A stretch of DNA of 64,000 nucleotides from Erwinia mallotivora (GCF_000590885.1 NZ_JFHN01000037.1:1-64000); one strand, 5' to 3'. Numbered from the stretch's first letter, positions 9,212-18,375 are shown. Numbers and translations: made by a program. Notes: generated by a model not told the origin, from the letters alone.

Positions 9212-10141
9212 TCAGCCCGGTCGATCACCGTAGAGATGAAGTCGTGGAATAAGTAAATAAAGTGTCTCTGCCCGAGGTTTAAAACGATGAACGACGTTTT
9301 TTGCATCGTAATTAAGTAATTCACCTGTTTTTGGCAGTTGACTGGCATTTTCACAAAGAACTAACAGTGGAGAGGGACAGGCCAGCTGGGTTTGCTTCTG
9401 TTGTTCTTTACTCCATACCCTTGCCAGTGGCTGTACCTTTACCGGACGTTTAATTTTTAGCCGGATGTTTTCTGGCAAACAATTAATCAGATTTATTTCT
9501 TCCTGCAATTTCTCTGCCCATTGTTCTCGCGTCCAGGGGGCTGAGGCTCTGCCGGCGTTAAGACTTTTTTTAAGTTGTTCGAGTATTGTCTGCCGGGAAA
9601 CGTTTTTGATGATGTGCTTATTCGCCCAGCCAAACCGAACAGAATCTACACCGTTCAGCACGGTTATTGAGCGATAGGCATTCAGGGTAATCAGTCCATG
9701 CAGTTGCCTGTGGACAAAATCAAATCTTTCCTCACTGGTTACACCGGAGTCAACGGTGATTATTTTTTCAAGCCTGGCTTTGAGCGCGTTTATCTTTTCG
9801 ATCTGTTGGATAAGAAGGGCAGACTGTTGCGCATCAGCCTCTATGCAAATAACACCCGGCAGGCGCACGGCGGATTTAGTGCTCAGCGTTTCTGACTGAT
9901 GCTGCATAAACAGATGATTGTAATGCGCCAGAGCCATTTTTAACCCTGGCTTGCCCAGATGCTGTTTGACTTTAATTTCGGTGACGGGCTGATGATCTTC
10001 CCCTTTTCTGATTGGCGGTAGTTCGAACACTCTGGCGACCAGCAGGCGCTGTTGTTCTATTTGTTCTGTTAACAACATCAGGGCGTGTTCAATATCGGCT
10101 ATACAGCACCGCAGATTTTCAGCCGCATCGTATCGTTTCAT
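9212..10141 (-). CDS. tus: Replication terminus site-binding protein Tus
   Basis: This 309-residue protein has the same length as E. coli Tus and shares its landmark segments: L-L-V-A-R-V-F near residue 33, V-K-Q-H-L-G, R-L-P-G-V, R-F-G-W-A-N-K-H-I-I-K-N, K-I-K-R-P-V-K-V-Q-P and the C-terminal I-P-R-L-H-L-Y. Tus binds Ter sites as a monomer and blocks replication forks from one side. A Ter site lies 12 bases upstream of the start codon, so binding there probably represses tus itself, as in E. coli. A second Ter site lies about 1 kb further upstream. Confidence 0.96.
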   Translation of the reverse strand: MKRYDAAENLRCCIADIEHALMLLTEQIEQQRLLVARVFELPPIRKGEDHQPVTEIKVKQHLGKPGLKMALAHYNHLFMQHQSETLSTKSAVRLPGVICIEADAQQSALLIQQIEKINALKARLEKIITVDSGVTSEERFDFVHRQLHGLITLNAYRSITVLNGVDSVRFGWANKHIIKNVSRQTILEQLKKSLNAGRASAPWTREQWAEKLQEEINLINCLPENIRLKIKRPVKVQPLARVWSKEQQKQTQLACPSPLLVLCENASQLPKTGELLNYDAKNVVHRFKPRAETLYLLIPRLHLYGDRPG

Positions 10142-10150
10142 CCTCTCAAT

Positions 10151-10173
10151 CCTTAGTTACAACATACTCATCA
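10151..10173 (-). other. Ter site (replication fork trap) at the tus leader
   Basis: Read on the minus strand, the core AGTATGTTGTAACTAA at 10153-10168 matches the E. coli TerB core. Orientation relative to tus is as in E. coli. By the GC(6) rule the blocking face points right, so forks moving leftwards should stop here. It also overlaps the likely tus promoter or leader. Confidence 0.88.
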
Positions 10174-10275
10174 GGTGATTTGATTTATAGCATCAATTGA
10201 TTCAGCGAAAAATTTTGTTATTGGGAAAAGAGAGCGCAGGGCAGACAGGGAGAATAAATATCAGCTAAAAGGGTT

Positions 10276-10306
10276 AAAAGGTGCCACGCTGATGTGACCA
10301 GCGTGG
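10276..10306 (-). terminator. Probable terminator of the hns-family gene
   Basis: On the minus strand CCACGCTG pairs with CAGCGTGG and is followed a few bases later by TTTT. The T tract is short, so the call is moderate. Confidence 0.5.
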
Positions 10307-10313
10307 CCGGAGA

Positions 10314-10715
10314 TTAGATCAGAAAATCATCCAGCTGCTTGCCTTCGTCAAGCGCCTGCTTGATTACCGCAGGAGTACGACCCTGGCCGGTCCATGATTT
10401 TTTCTCACCGTTTTCGTCGGTGTACTGGTATTTTGCCGGGCGAGGAGCGCGTTTGGCACGAGATTTACCAGAAGTCGTCTCAGCAGAAGTCAGCTCACTT
10501 AAATCAATGCCATCGTCGAGCAACATCTGACGATATTTTGCCAGTTTTTCTTCTTTTTCTTTAATTTCTGAAGCAATCGCCGCTTCAGCTTCGCGACGTT
10601 CTTTAACAATCGCTTCGAGTTTCTCCAGCATATCTTCAAGTTCAGATAAAGAAACTTCCCGGGCCTGAGCACGAAGAGTTCGGATGTTATTTAATACTTT
10701 CAGCGTTTCGCTCAT
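10314..10715 (-). CDS. hns: H-NS family nucleoid protein
   Basis: The 133-residue product matches H-NS along its length: an N-terminal oligomerisation region ([19 protein letters not shown]), a charged coiled coil to about residue 65, a linker, and the C-terminal DNA-binding domain with [12 protein letters not shown] binds and bridges AT-rich DNA and silences acquired genes. The protein ends D-D-F-L-I, a little shorter than E. coli H-NS. Its place beside tus differs from the usual hns locus near galU, so it may be a paralogue (StpA-like) rather than the main copy. The upstream region is long and AT-rich, which fits self-regulation. Confidence 0.88.
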   Translation of the reverse strand: MSETLKVLNNIRTLRAQAREVSLSELEDMLEKLEAIVKERREAEAAIASEIKEKEEKLAKYRQMLLDDGIDLSELTSAETTSGKSRAKRAPRPAKYQYTDENGEKKSWTGQGRTPAVIKQALDEGKQLDDFLI

Positions 10716-11195
10716 ATAAGGAGTCCGTAGCGTTGTGAGTGGTTAAACTTAATCAATGTTTGAATCGAACGATGGTCAGTGTACATAGAAATTGCTCAGT
10801 AAAAAATACCTCAACAAGAAAATATTTCTTTATTCGCCTTCTTTTTCATATTTTTTGCGAATAAACCCTCGATGACTGCGCATATATTTACAATATTGAG
10901 ATTAGTCTTACTGCCTGTTGCTTGTCGCCATTACGGGTAATGAGGAGAAAAAGTGGGGCTGGCGAATAATTAGCATGGTCTGGTCTGCGCCATATATTCA
11001 GCTAATCAGCAAAGGCCAGGCATACCTCGCACTGAACCTCATTTAATAATTACGTCGGTTAGTAACTTCTTCAACGTGTTAAGGAAGGCCTCTGCTATTC
11101 CTGTAACAATAACCTTTATCAACTTATTTCCTGAAGTGTACAGGGGTTAACCCGTTGGGTAGCAGACCTGGAGAATACCTGATGCATGATTATCA

Positions 11196-11218
11196 TTTTA
11201 GTTACAACATACTGTTTA
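11196..11218 (-). other. Second Ter site, same orientation
   Basis: The minus-strand core AGTATGTTGTAACTAA at 11198-11213 is identical to the core at the tus leader, about 1,045 bases away and in the same orientation. It should block forks travelling leftwards. Confidence 0.85.
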
Positions 11219-11439
11219 ATGAATAAAATCATCGCGGTTATCTTTAGTAATTCTTGTAAAAAAAAGTCGCGGTAAGTCAATATCCCACAAGGCTTTACAG
11301 CCAGGGACAACAATTGCCAGCAGGTCACAGAGGATATTTACAGCTTTTTATCTCAAACCCGAAGGAACTTTTTTTATCAGGCACCACGCAGGACCGGTCT
11401 GGCAGGGATACATCAGGCAGATAAAAAAAGAGGGTATAT

Positions 11440-11475
11440 GCAGATAAAAAAGTGTTTATTCCCTTTTTTATCTGC
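11440..11475 (-). terminator. Inverted repeat behind betT, possible terminator
   Basis: GCAGATAAAAAAG and CTTTTTTATCTGC form a perfect 13-bp stem with a 10-base loop, 16 bases after the betT stop. The T tract is inside the stem, so it is not a textbook terminator. Confidence 0.5.
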
Positions 11476-11490
11476 TGCTTTACCGCGAGA

Positions 11491-13533
11491 TTAGGGCACT
11501 TCAGGGAAAGACATGGTGTTACCCGGTGCTTCCCGGTGAATATGCAGGAAGGTCAGATGACGCTCATACTGGTCAAGAATGTCATTAATAATCTGCTCTT
11601 TGGTGTAATCCATCAGATCATTACCCTGGCTGCCTTCAAGTAAAAACGTTTCCAGTCGGAAATAGTCGGACTTACCACTGCGGGCACGATAGGTAAAGGC
11701 CGGTACGGAATAGCGTTGTGGCCAGATTTGATACACAAAACTTTGTTCATCAGCCAGACTGACCAGCATTTCAAGATGGTTAAGACGCTCATCTCCGGTG
11801 GGGGAAAGTTCGTTAACCTGTACCTGAGCGCCCCTGCGTTCAAGCTCCAGCGCCACTTCTTCCATCGCCGGACGGCAGATGCTTTCCAGCATTTTTCGCG
11901 TATGGGTACTACCGGGGTAGTGCATTACCCTTGAAATGCGCTGTTTCCAGTTCAGACGATCGTCGCGTAAAACAGGCACCGGCGGTGTACTGACTACGCT
12001 ACTGGCACGACGGTGATCTTCAACGCGCAACGATTTGTACAGCCCGGCCATAACAAAGAAGATCACGAAGCTGAATGGCAGACCCATAATCACCGTGGTT
12101 TTTTGTAAGGCACTGACACCATTGACCATCAGCATTCCCATGGTCAGCACACCAATCGCCAGCGACCAGAAGATACGCAGCCAGTTTGGCGCATCGTGAT
12201 TGATATCGCTGAGGCGCGAAGTGAAATTCCCTAACACCAGCGAACCGGAATCCGCAGAAGTGACATAAAAGAGCAAACCGGTAATGGTTGCCACCGACGC
12301 ACTGAAGGTAAAGGCCGGGTACTGCGCCAGCAGGCTGTAGAACCCACGTTCAGGGTGTCCGAGCGTTTCCTGCGCAAAAGCGGCGTTGCCGTGGATAATC
12401 TCATTCAGTGCGCTGTTACCAAAAATCGACAGCCACAGCAGGGTGAAAATAAATGGAATGGTCAGCGTACCCACCACGAACTGGCGGATGGTACGCCCCC
12501 GTGAAATCCGCGCGAGAAACAGCCCGACGAAGGGGGACCATGCCACCCACCAGGCCCAGAAAAACAGTGTCCAGTTATTCATCCATTCGGTGGGGCGGTC
12601 GAAGGCGAAACTGTTCAGGGTCATTCCCATAAAACGGTTGATGTAGTCACCGACGTTCAACACCAGAGCATTCAGCAGAAAACGGGTATCGCCAACGAAA
12701 AGGACGAACAGGATCAAGCCAACCGCCAGAAATACATTCAGCTCTGACAGAAAACGAATCCCTTTGTTAACCCCGGAAGTCACTGAAATCGTAGCCATAA
12801 TCACCGAGAGAGCAATTAACCCCCCCTGCACGGCAAGTCCTTCTGGTATATCAAACAGCACATTCAGACCATAGTTCAACTGCACCACGCCGATGCCAAG
12901 GGTAGTGGCAATACCAAATATGGTGCCAATCACCGCCGCGATATCGACAGAGTGACCAATGGGACCGTTAATTCGTTTACCAAAAATCGGATAGAGCGCG
13001 GAGCGTATTGTCAGCGGCAGCCCGTAACGATAGCTGAAATAACCCAGTGCGATGCCCATCAATGCATACATGGCCCAGCCGGTCAGCCCGTAGTGGAACA
13101 GAGTCCAGACCATCGCCTGGCGCGCTGCCTCCATTGTTTCGGCCTGGCCTTCAGGGGGCATCATATATTGTGTCACCGGCTCGGCGACTGAAAAAAACAT
13201 CAGGTCGATGCCAATCCCTGCTGCAAACAGCATTGCGGCCCAACTCATCAGGCTGAATTCGGGTTTGGATTGCTCAGGTCCCAGTTTTATTGAACCGAAT
13301 CGCGAAGCGGCAATCAGCACCACAAAGACGATATAAACCGTAGCGGCCAGTAAATAATACCAACCAAAGGTTGCAGACACCCATTGAAGAGTACGGTTGA
13401 TCCACTGGTCGGAAAAATCCGTGAAGGTGATGGTGGTCAGGGAAAATAATAAAATCAGCGCGGCTGAAGTATAAAAAACCACCGGGTTAATGCGATCCTG
13501 CTGTTCTCTTTTCAGTATTTCTGTTGTTGGCAT
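11491..13533 (-). CDS. betT: BCCT family high-affinity choline transporter BetT
   Basis: A 680-residue BCCT carrier of about 12 membrane segments, with the conserved W-T-L-F-F-W-A-W-W-V-A-W-S-P-F-V-G segment of the family and G-I-G-I-D-L-M-F-F. A long hydrophilic C-terminal tail of roughly 180 residues is typical of BetT and senses osmotic stress. BetT imports choline, which is oxidised to glycine betaine. The start at 13533 has GGAG at good distance; the frame extends further to 13596 without a ribosome site. The betI, betA and betB genes are not next to it, unlike in E. coli. A betaine ABC importer lies 7 kb away. Confidence 0.88.
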   Translation of the reverse strand: MPTTEILKREQQDRINPVVFYTSAALILLFSLTTITFTDFSDQWINRTLQWVSATFGWYYLLAATVYIVFVVLIAASRFGSIKLGPEQSKPEFSLMSWAAMLFAAGIGIDLMFFSVAEPVTQYMMPPEGQAETMEAARQAMVWTLFHYGLTGWAMYALMGIALGYFSYRYGLPLTIRSALYPIFGKRINGPIGHSVDIAAVIGTIFGIATTLGIGVVQLNYGLNVLFDIPEGLAVQGGLIALSVIMATISVTSGVNKGIRFLSELNVFLAVGLILFVLFVGDTRFLLNALVLNVGDYINRFMGMTLNSFAFDRPTEWMNNWTLFFWAWWVAWSPFVGLFLARISRGRTIRQFVVGTLTIPFIFTLLWLSIFGNSALNEIIHGNAAFAQETLGHPERGFYSLLAQYPAFTFSASVATITGLLFYVTSADSGSLVLGNFTSRLSDINHDAPNWLRIFWSLAIGVLTMGMLMVNGVSALQKTTVIMGLPFSFVIFFVMAGLYKSLRVEDHRRASSVVSTPPVPVLRDDRLNWKQRISRVMHYPGSTHTRKMLESICRPAMEEVALELERRGAQVQVNELSPTGDERLNHLEMLVSLADEQSFVYQIWPQRYSVPAFTYRARSGKSDYFRLETFLLEGSQGNDLMDYTKEQIINDILDQYERHLTFLHIHREAPGNTMSFPEVP

Positions 13534-13951
13534 ATTTTCTCCGCAAGCGCCTGAGCGTTGCAAAGTGCGTCTTAGCGCATACCAGGAAACTGTCATCCGT
13601 ATCCGCTAACCACACTGGCAATTTAATCAGGGGTTGTTAACTATCTGCATGATTTTCAATGCATTGGTGAAAGAGCTGCTGTAATTTTTATGCTGTGAAT
13701 GTTAAAAAACTGGCACAATCATAGTTTTTATTGATTGAACATTCAATTTAAAAAGGTCCATTCAAAAGTAATGAAACAATAAACATATAAAGCTTATGGA
13801 TATATAAAGCTGTGAAAAATCTGATACGGCTTAAATTAACTGTCATAAGCGAAGCGGGAGTATCAGTAATAAGGAAAAGTTGTTGGATGAGATATTTTGC
13901 TGGAGCGAACAAGGCCGTCGACAGGTTAAGAGGGACGGCCAGGGAGAGGGA
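13534..13951. other. AT-rich gap upstream of betT
   Basis: This 418-bp stretch carries the betT promoter region and a likely terminator at 13913-13940 for the DUF1471 gene to its right. I see no gene and no recognisable operator. Confidence 0.5.
13913..13940 (-). terminator. Probable terminator of the DUF1471 gene
   Basis: GGCCGTC and GACGGCC form a seven-base stem with a 14-base loop, followed on the minus strand by TTGTT. It is weak but well placed. Confidence 0.4.
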
Positions 13952-14209
13952 CTAATTATACACTGCTGTGGTGAGACGAAGATTGTTGCGGACAGAAACT
14001 GACCTTACTTGTGGCGACAGGCTATCTGTAACCGAGGCTGTATCAGTGAGTTGTCTCTTCAGCGAGATCAAATTACTGCTTCCCGTTGCAGCAACGATGT
14101 CGCTTTCCTGCTGTTGGCAGGGCAGGTTGTGAGCCTGCACTGCCGCCGTCGCGCTGTAAGAAAAAAAGCTATACAGTACGGCTGCCAGAAAAAAATTAAT
14201 GTTTTTCAT
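13952..14209 (-). CDS. Small exported DUF1471 (BhsA/McbA/YdgH family) protein, divergent copy
   Basis: This 85-residue protein has an N-terminal signal peptide (hydrophobic core L-A-A-V-L-Y-S-F-F, cleavage near A-T-A-A). A short mature part has the DUF1471 landmarks I-V-A-A-T-G and, at the end, a conserved x-T-A-V-Y strand. Family members are periplasmic stress or biofilm-related proteins. It lies beside a second, more typical DUF1471 gene in the same orientation, which suggests an old tandem duplication with strong divergence. Confidence 0.7.
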   Translation of the reverse strand: MKNINFFLAAVLYSFFSYSATAAVQAHNLPCQQQESDIVAATGSSNLISLKRQLTDTASVTDSLSPQVRSVSVRNNLRLTTAVYN

Positions 14210-14255
14210 GGCAATACCTCAGATGTTGTTCTGCGCGATCTGCCAGTAACTTCTG

Positions 14256-14510
14256 TTACTGATAAATCACTGCGGTGGCATGCATACGATTATTACCGGT
14301 GGTAGAGGTAATACGAAATGCCTTTGCGCCCTGTGCGTCGGCCTTAGCTGACAGACTTGCTTCCAGCGCAGAAAGGTTGTTACCGGTTGCTGAAATCACC
14401 CCGGCTTGCTGCTGCGCAGAGGGATCGGAATTCACCAGTTCAGCCGCATAGCCGCCAAAAGAAAGAGATGTCAGAGCAACAGCAATCAGGGACATTTTGA
14501 TATTTTTCAT
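14256..14510 (-). CDS. Small exported DUF1471 (YhcN/BhsA-like) protein
   Basis: This 84-residue product has a signal peptide ending near G-G-Y-A-A and the typical mature DUF1471 pattern: G-V-I-S-A-T-G, then A-L-E-A-S-L-S-A-K-A-D-A-x-G-A-K, then I-T-S-T-T-G-N-N and T-A-V-I-Y. Such proteins respond to acid, peroxide or copper stress in E. coli. It is separated by 46 bases from the similar gene downstream and may share its transcript. Confidence 0.85.
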   Translation of the reverse strand: MKNIKMSLIAVALTSLSFGGYAAELVNSDPSAQQQAGVISATGNNLSALEASLSAKADAQGAKAFRITSTTGNNRMHATAVIYQ

Positions 14511-14816
14511 AATAAATTCTCACTTAATTCAGGTTGATTCAGAAGTCGCGTCGTCATTAATTAACGATCGATAATTTAATCGTATTTTATTCGGAGTGAC
14601 TGGTCAACAGTATTTTATTATCGATCACTAATAAATAGCCTAATAAGCTGATATAAATAGAAAATTAAATTTTAAACATGGCTTTGTCGTGATGATGAAA
14701 AGTGCTGAATCAGGCCGAAAACGTTTCGCATACCGGCTGCTCGACAGGCGCAGGGCATTTTTTTATAATGATTGGTAATTTAATCTGATGTGCCTGAACA
14801 GGCAGGGGGTGAAGTG
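14511..14816. other. Divergent promoter region between DUF1471 gene and TetR gene
   Basis: This 306-bp AT-rich region holds both promoters. Short inverted motifs around ATCGATAAT occur near 14567 and 14624 and could be operator material for the TetR protein, but I cannot assign them. Confidence 0.35.
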
Positions 14817-15479
14817 ATGACTGACCACCAACATTGTGCATCCAAAAGTCGCGGCAGGCCAAAAACCTTTGACCGGGAGATGGCGCTGGACAAGGCGCTG
14901 GAACTGTTCTGGCTGCATGGCTATGAAGCCACATCTCTGTCCGATCTGGTTGCAGCCACCGGCGCTAAAGCGCCGACGCTGTATGCTGAATTTACTAATA
15001 AAGAAGGTCTTTTCCGTGCAGCGCTCGATCGCTACATCGAAAAATTTGCCGCACAACGTAAGTCCGCACTGGTTTGCCCCGAGAGCTGTGTAGCGCAGGG
15101 TGTTGAAAACTATTTCCGCTCCACGGCTGCGTGTTTCACGGCGGGTGATAAACCGGCAGGCTGTTTTTTTATCTGCACCTCCTCAGCGCTGTCTGCTCAG
15201 TCCGGTGAGGTCGCACATATGTTACAGACCCGCCATATCAGCCAGCAAAATGACCTGAACACCTTTTTACTGGCAAGGCAACAAGCCGGGGAAATTCACG
15301 CTGATACCAATGTCGGCAGGCTCAGTACCTATCTTGCCTGTCTGCTTCAGGGGATGTCGGTACGCGCCAGAGAAGGAGCAAGCCGGCAGGAACTGGATAG
15401 CATTATCGACATGCTTATGCTGCAATGGCCTGTATTAATTCAACCTGCCAGCTATGCTGGTCAGCAGGCAGGCAATTGA
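14817..15479 (+). CDS. TetR/AcrR family transcriptional regulator
   Basis: The 220-residue protein opens with a typical TetR helix-turn-helix: G-R-P-K-T-F-D, then A-L-E-L-F-W-L-H-G-Y-E-A-T-S-L, then A-P-T-L-Y-A-E-F near residues 15-65. The C-terminal ligand domain contains several Cys residues (C-F-F-I-C around 115), which might fit a redox or metal signal, but this is only suggestive. The start at 14817 has GGGGGTGAAG before it. msrA follows 10 bases later on the same strand, so the two probably form an operon in which the regulator may control msrA. Confidence 0.85.
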   Translation: MTDHQHCASKSRGRPKTFDREMALDKALELFWLHGYEATSLSDLVAATGAKAPTLYAEFTNKEGLFRAALDRYIEKFAAQRKSALVCPESCVAQGVENYFRSTAACFTAGDKPAGCFFICTSSALSAQSGEVAHMLQTRHISQQNDLNTFLLARQQAGEIHADTNVGRLSTYLACLLQGMSVRAREGASRQELDSIIDMLMLQWPVLIQPASYAGQQAGN

Positions 15480-15489
15480 GGAGAACATC

Positions 15490-16017
15490 ATGACAATCGA
15501 GTATGCAATCATCGCCGGAGGCTGCTTCTGGTGTACTGAAGCCGTCTTCAAGCAGATTAATGGCGTTGAGTCAGTTGAAAGTGGTTACATTGGCGGTCAT
15601 CTGCCCAATCCAACGTATCGACAGGTGTGCAGTGGTGAAACCGGTCATGCTGAGGCCATCCGTCTGGGATTCGATCCGCAAAAAATCAGCTATGGTGAAC
15701 TGCTGGATATCAGTTTCGCCACTCACGATCCTACCCAGCTGAATCGTCAGGGAAATGATATCGGCACGCAGTATCGCTCTGCGATTTTTCCGCTTGATGA
15801 ACATCAGGCGTTGGAAGCGAAAGCGGCGATTGCCCGCGCTCAGGATGAGTACAGCGAAGTGGTTGTAACCACCATTGAAAAAGGGGAGTGGTATCCGGCT
15901 GAAGATTACCATCAGAATTACTGGGAAGGTGAAGGGCAGGAGAATCGTTACTGTCTGGCGGTTATTCCTCCCAAACTGCAAAAATTGCAAAAGCGTTACG
16001 CGAGCCGGACGAAATAA
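15490..16017 (+). CDS. msrA: Peptide methionine (S)-S-oxide reductase MsrA
   Basis: The 175-residue enzyme repairs oxidised methionine. The catalytic G-G-C-F-W-C motif is at residues 10-15, with G-Y-I-G-G, G-E-T-G-H-A-E and E-D-Y-H-Q-N-Y further on. The compact length resembles short bacterial MsrA forms rather than the longer E. coli MsrA. AGGAG stands before the ATG at 15490. It is transcribed after a TetR gene with only 10 bases between. A weak inverted repeat (GCCGGTTT/AAACCGGC) at 16027-16051 follows. Confidence 0.93.
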   Translation: MTIEYAIIAGGCFWCTEAVFKQINGVESVESGYIGGHLPNPTYRQVCSGETGHAEAIRLGFDPQKISYGELLDISFATHDPTQLNRQGNDIGTQYRSAIFPLDEHQALEAKAAIARAQDEYSEVVVTTIEKGEWYPAEDYHQNYWEGEGQENRYCLAVIPPKLQKLQKRYASRTK

Positions 16018-16133
16018 CCCCCACCCGCCGGTTTGATGAAATTAAACCGGCTGCGCCAGCCAGAATGCATTATTGCGAAAATCGTTCTGGCTGGTGGTCA
16101 CTTTTCACTCAAAACACCTTAAGTCAAATTGTG

Positions 16134-17387
16134 TCACAATTGACGTTTTCTCAGCTGTACAGCAACCAGCAGGGCTGTTAGCAGCAGCAGGGTGATAAAT
16201 GCGGTAATGCCCTGCCAGCCAAACTGATGCCAGAAAATACCTCCGGCCGTACCCGCCAGACTCGACCCCAGATAATAACTGAACAGATACAGTGATGAAG
16301 CCTGCCCTCTTGCCCGACGTGCGCGGTGCCCAATCCAGCCACTGGCGACTGCATGTGCAGCAAAAAAGCCGGCTGAAAACAGCATCATCCCTGCAAAGAT
16401 TAACCAGAGTGAAGCGCTCAGGGTGATCAGCACACCAGCCAGCATCATGCTGGTCGAAAACAGCAGAACGACCGCCCGTCCATGTTTGGCTGTCAGGGCT
16501 CCGGCTTTTGGAGAGCTCCATGAACCCGTCAGGTAGACCAGTGAAAGAACGCCAACCGTTGCCTGGCTGAGCGAAAACGGCGTAGCCAGTAAACGGTAGC
16601 CAATGTAGTTAAACAGGGTGACGAATGCGCCCATCAGCAGAAAACCTTCAGCAAACAGCAACGGCAACCCCGGATCGCGCCAGTGCAGACGGAAATTGAC
16701 CATCAGGCTACGAGGTTTGAGAGACGCAGCGCGAAAATGTCGGGAAGGGGGCAGAATTTTCCAGAACATTACGGCAGAGGCCAGCGCAAAACAGCCAATT
16801 ACCGCCACGGCAAGCCGCCAGCTGCTGAAATCAGTTACCACGCCACTCAGCAGACGGCCGCTCATGCCGCCAATGGAATTACCACTGATGTACAGCCCCA
16901 TTGAAAAAGCAACCACCCCCGGATGAACTTCTTCACTGAGCCAGCTCATCCCTACCGCTGCCACACCGCTCAGCGAGAGGCCCGTCAGTGCACGGGTAAG
17001 CAGAATGCCGTGCCAGCTGTTCATGGTGGCAGAGGCAAGGGTGCAGCATGAAGCCAGTAGCAGGCCGGCGACCATCACCGGCTTTCTGCCGATCGCATCC
17101 GACAACGGGCCGGTAACCAGCAGGCCCAGGGCCAGCATCCCGGTGGCGACCGACAGAGAAAGGCTGCTGGTCGCTGGATCAATAGCAAATTCCTGCGACA
17201 GGACCGGGAGAATGGGCTGGACACAATAGAGCAGGGCAAAGGTAGCCAGGCCCGCGGAAAAAAGCGCCAGCGTCGCGCGAATAAACAGCGGGGTCCCTCG
17301 CCTGATATAGTCCTTTTCAGCCATTACGGTTGCGGAAGCAACAGATCTACGCTGCGCCAGTGAAACAGATTGTGTAAAACGGCTCAC
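16134..17387 (-). CDS. ynfM: MFS transporter YnfM
   Basis: This 417-residue major facilitator protein of 12 membrane segments matches E. coli YnfM closely, for example A-T-F-A-L-L-Y-C-V-Q-P-I-L-P, G-P-L-S-D-A-I-G-R-K-P-V-M and F-S-M-G-L-Y-I-S-G-N-S-I-G-G-M-S-G-R. The substrate is not established; relatives are drug or sugar exporters. It is divergent from the LysR gene ynfL, as in E. coli, and may be controlled by it. Confidence 0.9.
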   Translation of the reverse strand: MSRFTQSVSLAQRRSVASATVMAEKDYIRRGTPLFIRATLALFSAGLATFALLYCVQPILPVLSQEFAIDPATSSLSLSVATGMLALGLLVTGPLSDAIGRKPVMVAGLLLASCCTLASATMNSWHGILLTRALTGLSLSGVAAVGMSWLSEEVHPGVVAFSMGLYISGNSIGGMSGRLLSGVVTDFSSWRLAVAVIGCFALASAVMFWKILPPSRHFRAASLKPRSLMVNFRLHWRDPGLPLLFAEGFLLMGAFVTLFNYIGYRLLATPFSLSQATVGVLSLVYLTGSWSSPKAGALTAKHGRAVVLLFSTSMMLAGVLITLSASLWLIFAGMMLFSAGFFAAHAVASGWIGHRARRARGQASSLYLFSYYLGSSLAGTAGGIFWHQFGWQGITAFITLLLLTALLVAVQLRKRQL

Positions 17388-17481
17388 GGTAAATTCCTGA
17401 ATAAAACCAAGTTACTCCACTGTAATAAGCGATTATTATGATGTCTAATCTATTAATAATCTCAAATGATACTTTTAAAAT

Positions 17482-18375
17482 ATGAATATTGAGCTGCGCC
17501 ACCTGCGCTATTTCATTGCTGTGGCGGAAGAACTGCACTTTGGACGCGCAGCCCGTCGTCTGAATATTTCTCAACCGCCGCTGAGTCAGCAAATCCAGAT
17601 CCTCGAACAACAGATTGGTGCCCGTCTGCTGTCGCGAACTAACCGCAGTGTTCAGCTGACTGCCGCAGGCGTGCAGTTTCTGGCCGACGCACGGCAGATT
17701 ATGCAGGACGTCTCTCTGGCAGCGAACAAAGCGGCCAGGCTTCATCGCGGGGAAGCCGGAGAGTTGCGTATTGGATTTACCTCTTCCGCCCCTTTCATCA
17801 GCAGCGTTTCAGATGCGCTCTACACTTTCCGTCAGCGCTATCCGGAGGTGCAAATTCGCATGCAGGAGATCAACAGTCGTCAGCAGCTGGAGCCACTGAT
17901 TGAAGGACGGCTTGATCTTGGCGTAATGCGTAACACTTCGTTGCCCGATACGCTGGCGCACCAGCTGATCCTGCGAGAGCCATTATGTGCCGTCGTACAC
18001 CGTGCACATCGCCTCGCTGCGCAGCGCTCCGTCTCAGTGAAGGAGTTACATGGTGAGCCCTTCGTTTTTTTTGATCCGCAGGTTGGCACGGCGCTTTATG
18101 CCGAGACGCTGGCGTTCCTGCATCGTTATACGGTTTATCCGGCCATCGCTCAGGAAGTGGGGGAAGCCATGACCATTCTGGGCCTGGTGGCAACCGGCCT
18201 GGGGGTGTCCATTTTGCCCGCCTCTTTCCGCCGTGCCCGGCTGGAAACGATCTGCTGGCTGCCGCTTGAGGAAGAGGATGCCTGGTCTGAAGTCTGGCTG
18301 GTCTGGACAAGACAGCGGGAGCTGAGCGCCACAATATTGCAGATGAAAAATCTGCTGCTGAGTGGTCCTGATTAA
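17482..18375 (+). CDS. ynfL: LysR family regulator YnfL
   Basis: The 297-residue LysR protein has an N-terminal winged helix (L-R-Y-F-I-A-V-A-E-E-L-H-F-G-R-A-A, then L-N-I-S-Q-P-P-L-S-Q-Q-I) and a C-terminal effector-binding domain. Divergent placement next to ynfM over a 94-bp gap is the classical LysR arrangement and is shared with E. coli. It probably regulates ynfM and itself; the inducer is unknown. Confidence 0.9.
   Translation: MNIELRHLRYFIAVAEELHFGRAARRLNISQPPLSQQIQILEQQIGARLLSRTNRSVQLTAAGVQFLADARQIMQDVSLAANKAARLHRGEAGELRIGFTSSAPFISSVSDALYTFRQRYPEVQIRMQEINSRQQLEPLIEGRLDLGVMRNTSLPDTLAHQLILREPLCAVVHRAHRLAAQRSVSVKELHGEPFVFFDPQVGTALYAETLAFLHRYTVYPAIAQEVGEAMTILGLVATGLGVSILPASFRRARLETICWLPLEEEDAWSEVWLVWTRQRELSATILQMKNLLLSGPD

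Larger units (their letters stand above)
10716..11490. other. Long AT-rich intergenic region with Ter site and repeated A/T-tract motif
   Basis: These 775 bases have no convincing gene. They hold the hns-family promoter region, the second Ter site (11196-11218) and, at 11344-11475, five copies of a T-tract/A-tract motif of the form CTTTTTTATC or its complement. Two of the copies form the inverted repeat behind betT. Confidence 0.6.
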
